Shown here one piece after another: positions 1 to 8,397 of a stretch of 50,397 nucleotides of DNA; position 1 is the first letter of the stretch; the number at the start of each line of letters is the position of its first letter. A model generated the notes under the pieces. The model was not told where the DNA came from. It ran no database searches and worked only from the letters and a program-made list of their open reading frames with translations. The translations under genes and the position numbers were made by a program. The stretch comes from JAUNSR01 sp036655755 (GTDB lineage: Bacteria; Bacteroidota; Bacteroidia; Bacteroidales; JAUNSR01), in assembly GCA_036655755.1 (NCBI GenBank), contig JAVVPN010000012.1, positions 1 through 50,397 of the forward strand, read 5' to 3'.

Positions 1-288
1 GTCTGCACTAATCGAATACAAAGCTCCGCCGTCATCTGTAATGCCGTTTATCATGAAAATTTCTTTTCCTTCCTCATAAAAAGAATACTGCCCAGTTTCA
101 TGACTATAAAGAGCCAACTCTGATCCTTGAGACTGAGCCGCTCCGACATACATCCCATTTCGTGAGCCCACATACCCGATAAAATTCGATCTACCTTCCC
201 CAAAATCCAGATGAGTAAATACACCTTGTTGTGCCACCATGGTTCCCCATAGTGCTAAAGCACCTAATGCAAGTAATGCTTTTTTCAT
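1..288 (-). CDS. Secreted protein of unknown function, 3' end outside the window
   Basis: The first 96 residues are visible; the reading frame stays open to the left edge, so the C-terminal part is missing. Residues 1-20 are a clear signal peptide (MKKALLALGALALWGTMVAQ) with a cleavage site after A-x-A-like VAQ, as in many Bacteroidales exported proteins. The mature part begins with short beta-rich, Gly- and Tyr-rich segments (FIGYVGSRNGMYVG, FMINGITDDGGALYSIS) that look like the opening blades of a beta-propeller or similar beta repeat, but the family cannot be named from this fragment. It lies 59 bp downstream of the Omp28-like gene on the same strand with no terminator in between, so it is probably the next gene of the same operon. 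The start at 288 is the only Met in front of the signal peptide. Confidence 0.8.
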   Translation of the reverse strand, partial: MKKALLALGALALWGTMVAQQGVFTHLDFGEGRSNFIGYVGSRNGMYVGAAQSQGSELALYSHETGQYSFYEEGKEIFMINGITDDGGALYSISAD

Positions 289-347
289 AAAAGTTTGTTT
301 TAGTTTAAATGAGAAATCTTTTTTGAAATAAAAAAATACATATGGTA

Positions 348-2219
348 TTACAGTATCAATATCTTACGGCTACTTACATTATTCTTATTGAAAATTTTCA
401 CAACAAATACACCTCTATCTCCTATCTCAAACGAATTGGCAGCAGACACCGAATAATTAACCGGTGCACCATCCATATCGTATATTTCGATCCGGTCGTA
501 TTCACCTATAATTTCAACGACATTCCCCATTATCCGCACCTTATATAATTCTGTTTCAGGGGCTATTTCCAACGAATTAGGATCAGCTATTATTGTCGAC
601 AGGTTATTATACACTTGTGAATCGGCAGCCTTACCCGAATTTTTCGAAACAAAGGCAACTACCCGCATATCCTCTTCCTTACAGGCAAACGCGCCCACAC
701 TTTCCGGAAGCGTGATTTCATACGAATTTTCAAAAGTCGTACCATTACGCACAAGTTCATCGCCCCATGTAGGAGTTAATAACACTCTGATCGCATTTTT
801 ATGCGAATAAGAACCGCTCGCTCCGCTCTGATAAGCTACCATTCCGCTTTGAATAATCCAAACACTCAATGAGGCAGTTGATAACACCTCCGGACAATAC
901 CCTTTTGCCGTTATCTTCAGTTGTCGGGTTTTCGCGTCATAAGTCGATGCAAGTTCTATTGAAACGGGACTCTCTTTTACCATTAGTTTTTTCATCATAC
1001 TGCTGCTCAGATAACCGGGATGAAATGCATACGCACTTCCCACCAGCACGCCCCGATCTACCATAATCATCGGAGCCGAATTAACACCGTATCGTCTTCC
1101 GATTACAGCACTTTCCGACAATGAAAACTGGTCAGTGCCAAAAGTATGGTGAGCCACCACATCTACCTGATCTTTATACGGCTCTATCGCATTATAGAGC
1201 GAAATCGCTCCTTTCGGACAATAACCACAATCCTGTCCTGTAAACTGTTCTATAAATAAATGTTTCGGAAATACATTTATAAAACATCCCATCGCACCAT
1301 AAGCAGTATTGTTTCCCGGATAAGCATCTACCTTGTCTCCATTCAGGTTAAACACCTTTACCGCAATACTCATCTCGCCCTCTTCTTCCAAATTTAAGTT
1401 CTCCCAGCGCACCGTATAGATACCTCTGTAAGGAACTACCGCTTTGCGTATTTTTAGAGTATCTTTTAGCGTACCGACACGTACAAACAAATCGAAATCG
1501 GTCAATGTCATCACACCGTTATTTGTCACGTCAAACATGACATTAAAGGGTTGATTCGTTTTCACAATCTCTTTGGTATCTTTATTCATCACAACCGCCG
1601 CATCATATTGCGTATACGATGAGTAATCGCCTCCTGTCATTACGGCTTGAATACCCCACGAACCATTGAAAGGTATTTCAGTAAGTTTTACCCATGCTCC
1701 ATTGAACCAAATCCAGCTTACCGGCAATCCTTTTGCCGTTTCGTCCAGACCCAAAAGATATTGGTCGGTTGTCAGCTTATAACCGAAATACAAATTTTTA
1801 TCCAATACGGTAATTGGCTCATCAAGGATGATATAATTCCAACCTGCATTCAAATTATCGAACGTTTTCGAAAAAAGAGGTGTTCCCGTTAAATTATCCG
1901 CAACAAAAACAGTAGTCGATCCCTGCGGAGCTTCCCCTAGATAAAGACGGAAAGCAATCAGTTTGTCTCCATTTGCAGTAAACATCCCGGTAGGAATTTC
2001 TAATGCCGCACCTATTTCTCCGAATTGTCCTGTCCCCAAAGCCGATTCCGGATTTTCAGAACAAGTCCCTACCGTTACGCTCGAAGCCGGAAACTCATTC
2101 GACTCACTATAAATTACCGTAGATTGCAATGGTTGTACAGTCTTAACTGATTTAAATAATTGGGCTTCTATGCTACTGCATAAAACACACGCAAGCCCGA
2201 ATAAAATATATTTTCTCAT
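348..2219 (-). CDS. Large Omp28-like secreted protein with CxxC thioredoxin-like domain and C-terminal sorting-type domain
   Basis: The protein has 623 residues with a signal peptide at about 1-19 (ends SSIEAQ). Residues 50-195 form a beta-rich module shared with the next gene upstream (a GxGxxxEIGAAL-type opening and a VxLDEPITV-like strand). About 200-310 looks like an immunoglobulin-like or CARDB-type module. Residues 320-480 are the Omp28/thioredoxin-like domain, with FTGQDCGYCPKG placing the Cys pair at C331 and C334. The last ~65 residues, ending RKILIL, resemble a type IX secretion sorting domain (EIYDMDGAPV, GVFVVKI). I infer export to the cell surface or outside and a redox or disulfide role. 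Omp28 proteins have no well-established biochemical function. It is a clear paralogue of the adjacent 608-residue protein, 69 bp upstream, and is likely co-transcribed with it. Confidence 0.85.
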   Translation of the reverse strand: MRKYILFGLACVLCSSIEAQLFKSVKTVQPLQSTVIYSESNEFPASSVTVGTCSENPESALGTGQFGEIGAALEIPTGMFTANGDKLIAFRLYLGEAPQGSTTVFVADNLTGTPLFSKTFDNLNAGWNYIILDEPITVLDKNLYFGYKLTTDQYLLGLDETAKGLPVSWIWFNGAWVKLTEIPFNGSWGIQAVMTGGDYSSYTQYDAAVVMNKDTKEIVKTNQPFNVMFDVTNNGVMTLTDFDLFVRVGTLKDTLKIRKAVVPYRGIYTVRWENLNLEEEGEMSIAVKVFNLNGDKVDAYPGNNTAYGAMGCFINVFPKHLFIEQFTGQDCGYCPKGAISLYNAIEPYKDQVDVVAHHTFGTDQFSLSESAVIGRRYGVNSAPMIMVDRGVLVGSAYAFHPGYLSSSMMKKLMVKESPVSIELASTYDAKTRQLKITAKGYCPEVLSTASLSVWIIQSGMVAYQSGASGSYSHKNAIRVLLTPTWGDELVRNGTTFENSYEITLPESVGAFACKEEDMRVVAFVSKNSGKAADSQVYNNLSTIIADPNSLEIAPETELYKVRIMGNVVEIIGEYDRIEIYDMDGAPVNYSVSAANSFEIGDRGVFVVKIFNKNNVSSRKILIL

Positions 2220-2288
2220 TTGTATCTGAATTTAATTTTTAGATTATGCATCTATCATAAGACATAGATAAATGTGCTGTTTGTCTTT

Positions 2289-4115
2289 TTAATCGACAAT
2301 ACATTTATGCGACCCAACTTTTCCATTGGCCGTAACGCAAACAATATAAATACCCTGCGGAAGATTCTTCTGCGCAGATCGATTGCCTTTCGAATCAAAC
2401 ACGGCAACGCTGTCGTATTCGCCATCCACCACGATCTCCTGTTTTAGCACCCTTACCCGATACGAATCCGTTGTTGCCTCATCAATACCAGTCGAAATTT
2501 CGGACAACGGTTTTACCGCAGCATTGCAAACGTTGAGTCCGTTTATGTCGGTAGCGCTATAATTCGAAACGAATGCTACCACCTTCACATTTGCATGATT
2601 CCATTCCTGTGGCAATGTATAAGTATAATGACGTGTAAAACCGGTATTTGCTCCGTCAAACGAAATGCCCAACGCACTATCATAGAAATAACGAATCAGA
2701 TGATTATGAATATATTCGCCTGTCGCTCCACTTTGACCAAACGTTTTAATACCATCTTCCACCAAACAAACACATAACAAACCTTGGTTACTTCCAATCT
2801 CCTGCAGTTTACGATAGTTGATGTCAAACTCAAGCTCTCGGGTTTGCTGATTGAAAGTTCCTTCAATTGCCAATTCTACCGGTGAATAACTGTTGAGTCT
2901 GCTTTTTATCATGGCCTGCATCGACTCTACGCTCTGTCCGATTGTACTCATAATCGGTCCCCCACTTCCTCCTTGGGCTCCCATTCCTTCAAAATTGACC
3001 CGGTCAAACATAAAAGCCGGAGCATACGTTGTAGCCGAATTATAAAATATCATCAATGATTCGCTTTCAGGCAATGTAAACTGATCTGTATAAAAACCCG
3101 CATGATGTGCAATCCAGGCTACCCGATCCTCATATCCTGTCACCACTTTTTTCATAAAAGCACCTCCTTGGGGACACTGCGGACACGCTTCGGTTGTAAA
3201 ATGATCGAGCAACATTGTTCGCTCCGCACAATTCTCTGTAATATCGATCACAGTGGTTATCATATTGTCGGCAGGCATCGCGTCTGGTTTTCCTCCATTG
3301 ACCGATGCGATTACAATATTCAGTTCATGCATTCCGATCTCCTGCAAACTCAATCCATCTATCATAAAACGGGCTTTCTGTCCATAATGCATTTCAAGAT
3401 TACGGATCGTATCTTTCAGAATCACTTCGCCTTTATCCACACATTCCACTTCCAATTGTGTGATTGGCAACAAGCCACTGTTGGCAACATCTACCGAAAC
3501 CGAAAACTCCGCACCCGGACGGGTGTACGTCGGAGCCGAAGCCCTATTTGCCGTAACATCTTCATACATATCTTCACCACTGCTTACCATCGCCCGGATA
3601 GATAAGTTGCCAAAATTCTGAACCACCGTCCACTCCTCATTGCCATCTTTGGTCCAACAGCCTCTTGCGTCCGCAGCCGCATCGCCGTCCGTTCCCATTA
3701 CCGACCCGGTAGTGGTCATCAGATAACCTACAAAAATCTCTTCACCCGTAATTTTAAACGGAGTGTCCAGTTCTACCACATTCCATTCTCCCAACTTCAC
3801 GGTTTTTACCCGTTGTGAATAGAGTAATGTACCCGATCCTTTAAGCGCACTTCGAATAAAAACCGTAAACTGATTAAACGGAATCATCCCATCCGAATGA
3901 AGCCCTATCGAAATATGAGTAATCGAATCACCGGTAAATTTCCCCATCGTAGTTGTCGGCAACTGAATAGCACCCTGCAATATGACGGCCTCCCACTGAT
4001 TGCCCGAACCGATACCGTATTTAATTTCATTTGAGCTATACCCCAAGTTATACACGGTTGCCCAAGAGGAGAGAGAGATGAAAACATACAGTAAGAGAAA
4101 GTAAATCTTCTTCAT
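2289..4115 (-). CDS. Large Omp28-like secreted protein with CxxC thioredoxin-like domain (paralogue of the gene at 348)
   Basis: The protein has 608 residues. The signal peptide is about 1-19 (MKKIYFLLLYVFISLSSWA). It shows the same domain order as its neighbour: an N-terminal beta module (about 30-180), a CARDB/Ig-like module (about 190-290), an Omp28-like thioredoxin domain with LLDHFTTEACPQCPQGG (C311 and C314), and a short C-terminal domain with VAVFDSKGN and QGIYIVCVTANGK typical of type IX sorting domains. The Cys spacing CPQC differs from the CGYC of the paralogue, which suggests different redox potentials or partners. It lies 32 bp from the gene upstream. Confidence in the family is good; the redox role is inferred from the CxxC placed at the start of the thioredoxin-like helix. 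Confidence 0.85.
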   Translation of the reverse strand: MKKIYFLLLYVFISLSSWATVYNLGYSSNEIKYGIGSGNQWEAVILQGAIQLPTTTMGKFTGDSITHISIGLHSDGMIPFNQFTVFIRSALKGSGTLLYSQRVKTVKLGEWNVVELDTPFKITGEEIFVGYLMTTTGSVMGTDGDAAADARGCWTKDGNEEWTVVQNFGNLSIRAMVSSGEDMYEDVTANRASAPTYTRPGAEFSVSVDVANSGLLPITQLEVECVDKGEVILKDTIRNLEMHYGQKARFMIDGLSLQEIGMHELNIVIASVNGGKPDAMPADNMITTVIDITENCAERTMLLDHFTTEACPQCPQGGAFMKKVVTGYEDRVAWIAHHAGFYTDQFTLPESESLMIFYNSATTYAPAFMFDRVNFEGMGAQGGSGGPIMSTIGQSVESMQAMIKSRLNSYSPVELAIEGTFNQQTRELEFDINYRKLQEIGSNQGLLCVCLVEDGIKTFGQSGATGEYIHNHLIRYFYDSALGISFDGANTGFTRHYTYTLPQEWNHANVKVVAFVSNYSATDINGLNVCNAAVKPLSEISTGIDEATTDSYRVRVLKQEIVVDGEYDSVAVFDSKGNRSAQKNLPQGIYIVCVTANGKVGSHKCIVD

Positions 4116-4147
4116 TTGTATACTGTTTTAAAATTATTACCGCATGA

Positions 4148-4906
4148 TTAGATAATTACAAACTTTTTGACCGCCTTCATTTTTCCACCTTGCATAATAA
4201 CGGCCAGATAAGTCCCCTGCCGCAGATTAGCCGGTAAGATAGTTGTGCCGGAGCTCGTCGAAAGGGCTTGCTCATAAACCAATTGCCCGGTCATTGATAC
4301 CACTTTTAAGTTCGATTCCGTTTCATCTATCATATTCCAACTCAAAACAGATGTGTTGTTTTCGCAAACCACATATAACTCGTTCTTCGCATCTACCGGA
4401 GAAACAGACGAAGCATTGTCCTCTCCATATACCACATAGAAAACGGATGCCTGTGCAGGTGCGTTTTCAGGATAAATCTCATATTTCACCCGTCCGAAAT
4501 CGCTCAAAGACTGTTTGCTATGAAAACTGATGCCTGCGGATTTACCCGCCCCCAACGTTGCTTTAGTTTGAATTGTTCGTTCCGGCAAACTATTATAATC
4601 GTAACACAACCCATAACATACCGTTTCAAGTACGCCGGGTGCCAATACCTCGCGAGTAGCTTTTATGCACAAATTCGAAACTTGAGTTGCGGAAGGATTA
4701 TACAAAACGAACCCACCCTCCATCTCTTTGAGGGCTTCATTGTATTTCTTTATATATACCGTATCCAAATGTTCGGCCATAATGGTTTCGCCCATGATGG
4801 GCTCATAATCTTCATCATAACCGGCAATATTGCGAAACTGCAATTGTTGTGCGGAAATGCCGGTAAACACGCTTAAGGAAAAAATTAAGGTAAAGAGTTT
4901 TTTCAT
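4148..4906 (-). CDS. Secreted protein with C-terminal type IX-like sorting domain, function unknown
   Basis: I chose the start at 4906 because the next 20 residues (MKKLFTLIFSLSVFTGISAQ) are a perfect signal peptide. The upstream in-frame Met at 4948 would overlap the previous gene and put 14 odd residues before it. The protein has 252 residues. The mature part, about 20-165, is a beta-sandwich-like region (FRNIAGYDEDYEPIMGE, FVLYNPSATQVSNLCIKAT) with Cys residues in VCYGLCYD. The C-terminus (KVVSMTGQLVYEQAL, LRQGTYLAVIMQGGKMKAVKKFVI) is a good type IX sorting-type domain. It sits in the middle of the CxxC gene set, 11 bp after the lipoprotein gene, so it is probably a surface partner of the Omp28 proteins. 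I do not recognise the N-terminal domain. Confidence 0.8.
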   Translation of the reverse strand: MKKLFTLIFSLSVFTGISAQQLQFRNIAGYDEDYEPIMGETIMAEHLDTVYIKKYNEALKEMEGGFVLYNPSATQVSNLCIKATREVLAPGVLETVCYGLCYDYNSLPERTIQTKATLGAGKSAGISFHSKQSLSDFGRVKYEIYPENAPAQASVFYVVYGEDNASSVSPVDAKNELYVVCENNTSVLSWNMIDETESNLKVVSMTGQLVYEQALSTSSGTTILPANLRQGTYLAVIMQGGKMKAVKKFVII

Positions 4907-4917
4907 ATCATTTATTT

Positions 4918-5757
4918 TTAAAGGTTTGGTGATCCAATATTTAACCAAATACTCTGTAATACGGCTTTGGTATCATCACGATACACGAATGCAATAATCG
5001 AGCAATTTTCAGGTTTCCAGGCACTATCCAGCCGATAGCTTATCTGGGTTTTTACCATCTCTTTTTCATAAATAAGGTCGATTGATTCCCCCCATGTGCC
5101 ATTGATCGCTCCCCGCAACACATGGTTATGCACATAGGTATTGTTTATCTGCCCATTCGGGAGTATTTGCGGAGCAATAATGTTGCTTTCGGTTACCCAA
5201 ATCTGCAACTTCAACGCCGGATTATCGGCAAAATCGGTAAGTTCGCCCAATCGCGTCACCGTAGTCTCAATTTGCAGTACTCGCGCATTGTATTCCGATT
5301 GCGTACAGCTCAGGCGAAGCATGAAGTCCGGATCAACCTGAATTTCTTGCTGGGCACACGCAATCCATGCCGTATAGTCCTGCAATATATTTCCGTTAAA
5401 TACTTTCTGATTAATTGTTCCTACCGGCAAGGAACTCACCCCGAAATATTCCGAATAGGCCAACGCCTCTTCCGTTCGAAAATCAGGGCCGATCGTACCG
5501 GGTTCATTAAACGAATTATTATAGGAATGCATCCCCACAACCATCACCTTACCTTCATATTCGTCCATCAGCTTCTTTGCTGCCGCCGCCGCTTTCGGAC
5601 AATTCAGACATTGCCAGCCGGTAAACTCGGTCAACAGGATAGTATGATCTGAAGCCACGGTTTCAACCGCTATCAATCGGTCGCCCGATGCGATCTTATC
5701 GCATCCGCTCTGCGCGAGGCTGCCGGCAACTAATAATATACCCAATATATTCTTCAT
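4918..5757 (-). CDS. Omp28-like lipoprotein with CxxC motif
   Basis: The protein has 279 residues. The N-terminus MKNILGILLVAGSLAQSGC looks like a lipoprotein signal with the lipid-bearing Cys at residue 19; the lipobox is loose (QSG-C), which is common in Bacteroidota. The Omp28/thioredoxin-like domain starts at about 40, with LLTEFTGWQCLNCPKA giving C50 and C53. The rest of the domain (MVVGMHSYNN, YFGVSSLPVGTIN, the latter with a cis-Pro-like segment) parallels the large paralogues but without added modules. I infer an outer-membrane or periplasm-facing lipoprotein that may pass electrons or disulfides between the TlpA-like protein and the surface proteins. The gene is 5 bp after the barrel gene and 11 bp before the next, so it is firmly inside the operon. 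Confidence 0.82.
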   Translation of the reverse strand: MKNILGILLVAGSLAQSGCDKIASGDRLIAVETVASDHTILLTEFTGWQCLNCPKAAAAAKKLMDEYEGKVMVVGMHSYNNSFNEPGTIGPDFRTEEALAYSEYFGVSSLPVGTINQKVFNGNILQDYTAWIACAQQEIQVDPDFMLRLSCTQSEYNARVLQIETTVTRLGELTDFADNPALKLQIWVTESNIIAPQILPNGQINNTYVHNHVLRGAINGTWGESIDLIYEKEMVKTQISYRLDSAWKPENCSIIAFVYRDDTKAVLQSIWLNIGSPNL

Positions 5758-5762
5758 GCAGA

Positions 5763-7430
5763 TCAGAAATTAAAGTTATACGATAACTGCACCCCTTTGG
5801 TGGCCGGAACATAGCGGCATACACCTCCCGAACAATTAAAACCTGCCCGCGTGCGTCCATAAGATAGTTGCAACCGATGTGCCAGATAACTGTATGCCAC
5901 CGCACCCTGGTAATAATGCGTATTCGTGACACCGCTGTTATACATATCTGATATGGAAAACATCAACGACGAAAACAACGATACCTCATAAAGCCCGTAA
6001 ATCCAGTTTCCCTTATCTTGCCGAGTGCCCAGAAATTGCGCTTCCGCCCGCATGGATACCTGCTGGCTGCAATTGTATTTGACATCTATCACCCCGATAT
6101 GCGAATTAATCATATCGCCATTCACACCATGCCCCTCAATCACCTTCTGATTGTATTTCTGAAACATATACATGGCGATCAACGAAAAGCGAGAAGTTAT
6201 TTTTTTATCTACGATACAGTTTATATCGGTATAATACGTATCGTCACCCAATTTAAAGAAAGGAGAAGTATATCCCTCAGCAGGAATATCGGAAGGTTTC
6301 TTATCGAGCGAACAGATATAGGAAGCATTAATTTTCACGCGCGTACCATACTTTCCACCCAGCGGCGTCTTGCGCTTAAACAAATACCCAAACTCACCCT
6401 GAAAGGCCCATTCGCCATCCGGTTGAGTAGCATACGGATACATGGCCGGCAACGCATAGGTATGCGTCATCGAAAAAGCGGGCAGGTGATTGATGTAGGC
6501 CGCAATGCCGCGTCGTGTCCGCTGGCTGCGAAAACTCATGTTATCACTTCGTTTTGCCTGAAGCAATGCGCTCATCCCCTTTTTCGAATACGACCCCGAC
6601 ACCAGCAATGCATTGCCCGGCTTGTAGATATATCCATTGTCGGCGCTCGGATCATTTGCCTTATAAGCGTATTCGCCTAAAAAGCGCCAGTCACCTTTTC
6701 GAAGATTGATTCTGAAATCGCAGGCACCCACCCTCTCGGGTAGATTATACGCAAAAAGCGGCGACTCCAGGATTGTTTCCTCCGGCTCATATTTACTCAC
6801 AAACGAAGCACCCAGTGTCAGGTTCCAATCTTTCAAGATCATTTGGTCGAACCACTGGCTCACCTCCAATTCCAGATCAGTTCCCCATACGTTTCCTTTC
6901 GAAAAATCGAATCCGTACGAATTGTGTTTATTATAATTGAAATAGCAGCGCTGAATACCCGCCACCCCTTTTATTTTGATTCCTTTCAACGGATTCAGTA
7001 CCACCCGTCCACCCCGTAACGAATTGTCGATCCCCAGGCTCCGTTCTTCATAATTTCGTAGGATGAACCCTGTGCCGAACTGCTCATACACATCCCCCAA
7101 CGTAATGCTTCCCCACTTACATTGACCCGTCACATACAGATGAGCGAACCCCGCTCCGGCAAAATCAGGTTCGAATCCCGGTAAGGGATCATTCAAAAGT
7201 TCGAGTCTTGCTCCCGCAAGCACATATTGGCTGTTCAGCCGCAAATCGAGGTAAGTATTAGATAAAAAATAAGAATCATATTTACCGGTTCCTATCGCCG
7301 CATCCTCTTCCGGGATGAGCACATCGGTCTGTATACTTCCTCCCAATGTTACTTTTTGAGACTCCTGTTGCTGAGCTATCAACGGCATGATCGGAACGAC
7401 TGCTATCATTAACAGAAAATACCTGTTCAT
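5763..7430 (-). CDS. Outer-membrane beta-barrel protein of an uncharacterised Bacteroidota family (DUF6029-like)
   Basis: The protein has 555 residues with signal peptide MNRYFLLMIAVVPIMPLIAQ. The mature protein is a series of amphipathic beta strands with aromatic girdles (YLDLRLNSQYVLAGARLELL, WGSITLGDVYEQFGTGFILR, FSLIAMYMFQKYNQ) and ends in a strand closing on Phe (KGVQLSYNFNF), typical of outer-membrane barrels. From memory this fits the family called DUF6029, but I could not test that. Its position between the TlpA-like thioredoxin (3 bp upstream) and the CxxC lipoprotein (5 bp downstream) suggests that it passes something, or anchors the lipoprotein, in the outer membrane. It lacks a TonB box and plug domain, so it is not a TonB-dependent receptor. 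Confidence 0.8.
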   Translation of the reverse strand: MNRYFLLMIAVVPIMPLIAQQQESQKVTLGGSIQTDVLIPEEDAAIGTGKYDSYFLSNTYLDLRLNSQYVLAGARLELLNDPLPGFEPDFAGAGFAHLYVTGQCKWGSITLGDVYEQFGTGFILRNYEERSLGIDNSLRGGRVVLNPLKGIKIKGVAGIQRCYFNYNKHNSYGFDFSKGNVWGTDLELEVSQWFDQMILKDWNLTLGASFVSKYEPEETILESPLFAYNLPERVGACDFRINLRKGDWRFLGEYAYKANDPSADNGYIYKPGNALLVSGSYSKKGMSALLQAKRSDNMSFRSQRTRRGIAAYINHLPAFSMTHTYALPAMYPYATQPDGEWAFQGEFGYLFKRKTPLGGKYGTRVKINASYICSLDKKPSDIPAEGYTSPFFKLGDDTYYTDINCIVDKKITSRFSLIAMYMFQKYNQKVIEGHGVNGDMINSHIGVIDVKYNCSQQVSMRAEAQFLGTRQDKGNWIYGLYEVSLFSSLMFSISDMYNSGVTNTHYYQGAVAYSYLAHRLQLSYGRTRAGFNCSGGVCRYVPATKGVQLSYNFNF

Positions 7431-7433
7431 ACG

Positions 7434-7925
7434 CTATTGTTTCTTTAATAACTCTCTGATTTTTGTGATCAAATGCGCTTCGGCACCCGGTGTATAACCG
7501 CTTTTGGTATAGGCGATTTCGCCATTGCCGTCAATCACGAAAACGGCAGGTATCATGTTCACACCCATTGCTCTTTTAAAATCGCCGTTCGGATCGAGCA
7601 GAACTTCATATTCCCAGCCGGAAGTATCTACCAATGGTTTTACCTTGTTTATATTCTGGGCCTCATCGATCGAGACCGCAATGAGTTTCATGCCCGTTTC
7701 TTCCTGCCATTCTTCATATACCTCTTGTATTGCATTCAGCTCCCTTTGGCATGGCTTGCACCAGGTGGCAAAGAAGCTAATCACAAACGGCTTTCCATCG
7801 TTTTTCAGAGTGGCCGTTTCTACCATTTTTCCATTGATGTCTTTCAGAGAAATTCCCGGAAGTTGAGCACTTCCCGTAAAAGCCACGAGTAGCATGCCCA
7901 ATGAAATAATCCATTTTTTATTCAT
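7434..7925 (-). CDS. TlpA/ResA-like periplasmic thioredoxin
   Basis: The protein has 163 residues with a signal peptide at about 1-20 (ends GSAQ). It then has a single redoxin/TlpA-type thioredoxin fold: KPFVISFFATWCKPCQREL with active-site C56-KP-C59, MKLIAVSIDEAQN, and the cis-Pro loop in MIPAVFVIDGNG. This is the WCxPC signature of periplasmic reducing thioredoxins such as TlpA or ResA. It is the first gene of the minus-strand set that runs to the left edge of the window, 3 bp before the barrel gene. I infer that it is the electron donor or thiol oxidoreductase for the Omp28-like CxxC proteins encoded after it. No inner-membrane partner (DsbD or CcdA) is encoded in this window. Confidence 0.9.
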   Translation of the reverse strand: MNKKWIISLGMLLVAFTGSAQLPGISLKDINGKMVETATLKNDGKPFVISFFATWCKPCQRELNAIQEVYEEWQEETGMKLIAVSIDEAQNINKVKPLVDTSGWEYEVLLDPNGDFKRAMGVNMIPAVFVIDGNGEIAYTKSGYTPGAEAHLITKIRELLKKQ

Positions 7926-8397
7926 AATATCTCATTTATATATAACTTATTTTTTAATGCTAAAGTATAAATGCGCTATCTAGATATGTTTTGTTGGGTA
8001 TCTCGACTTTAAGGGAATGATGGCGATTTCATTTTTAAATAACCAAATATATTTATATTAATTTTATATAATAATCAACTATTCTAACAACAACCCAACT
8101 TCATAACCAATTTTCACTTCAACTAATATAATGTATTTTTACGGATATTACCAATTATTTACCAACAATAGATTTACATTTCAAAAGTTTTTTCTTCAAA
8201 TTCATTTCACTCTAACAGCCCGAGCTGACAGTATAAATGTTAACAAAACAGCCTTTATAATACAACTATTGTTAATAATTATACCCAAATATACTTTCTA
8301 CCATTGGCTCGCAATTTTTGTTTTACCCATAACAGGGATAGGCTAAAAGCAAAAAAAGAGATAACTTGCCACCTCATTTTTAATTAATTATTTTCTT
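7926..8397. other. Divergent intergenic region, AT-rich
   Basis: These 472 bp separate the CxxC operon (minus) from the S9 peptidase gene (plus). The region is strongly AT-rich and has no convincing gene; the one 71-residue open frame at 8131-8346 has no homology-like features. It holds a perfect -7 match for the minus-strand operon (8044-8051), leaving a leader of about 110 nt. A weak 7-bp inverted repeat (8240-8246 with 8269-8275) is present. I saw no good TAnnTTTG element for the peptidase gene. Confidence 0.6.
8044..8051 (-). promoter_or_regulatory. Candidate -7 promoter element of the CxxC/Omp28 operon
   Basis: Read on the minus strand this is TATATTTG, a full match to the Bacteroidota -7 consensus TAnnTTTG. 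The nearest upstream TTG (8076-8078) is 24 bp away instead of the usual 19-21, so the -33 element is poor. It would give a leader of roughly 110 nt before the TlpA-like gene. Confidence 0.4.

Noticed and set aside
6018..6680. 220-residue open frame antisense to the barrel gene
   Set aside because: His/Arg-rich translation with no domain; the barrel protein on the other strand has a signal peptide and barrel strands.
8131..8346. 71-residue open frame in the AT-rich spacer before the S9 peptidase gene
   Set aside because: Phe/Ile/Asn-rich translation of AT-rich DNA, no signal peptide or family features, no promoter.
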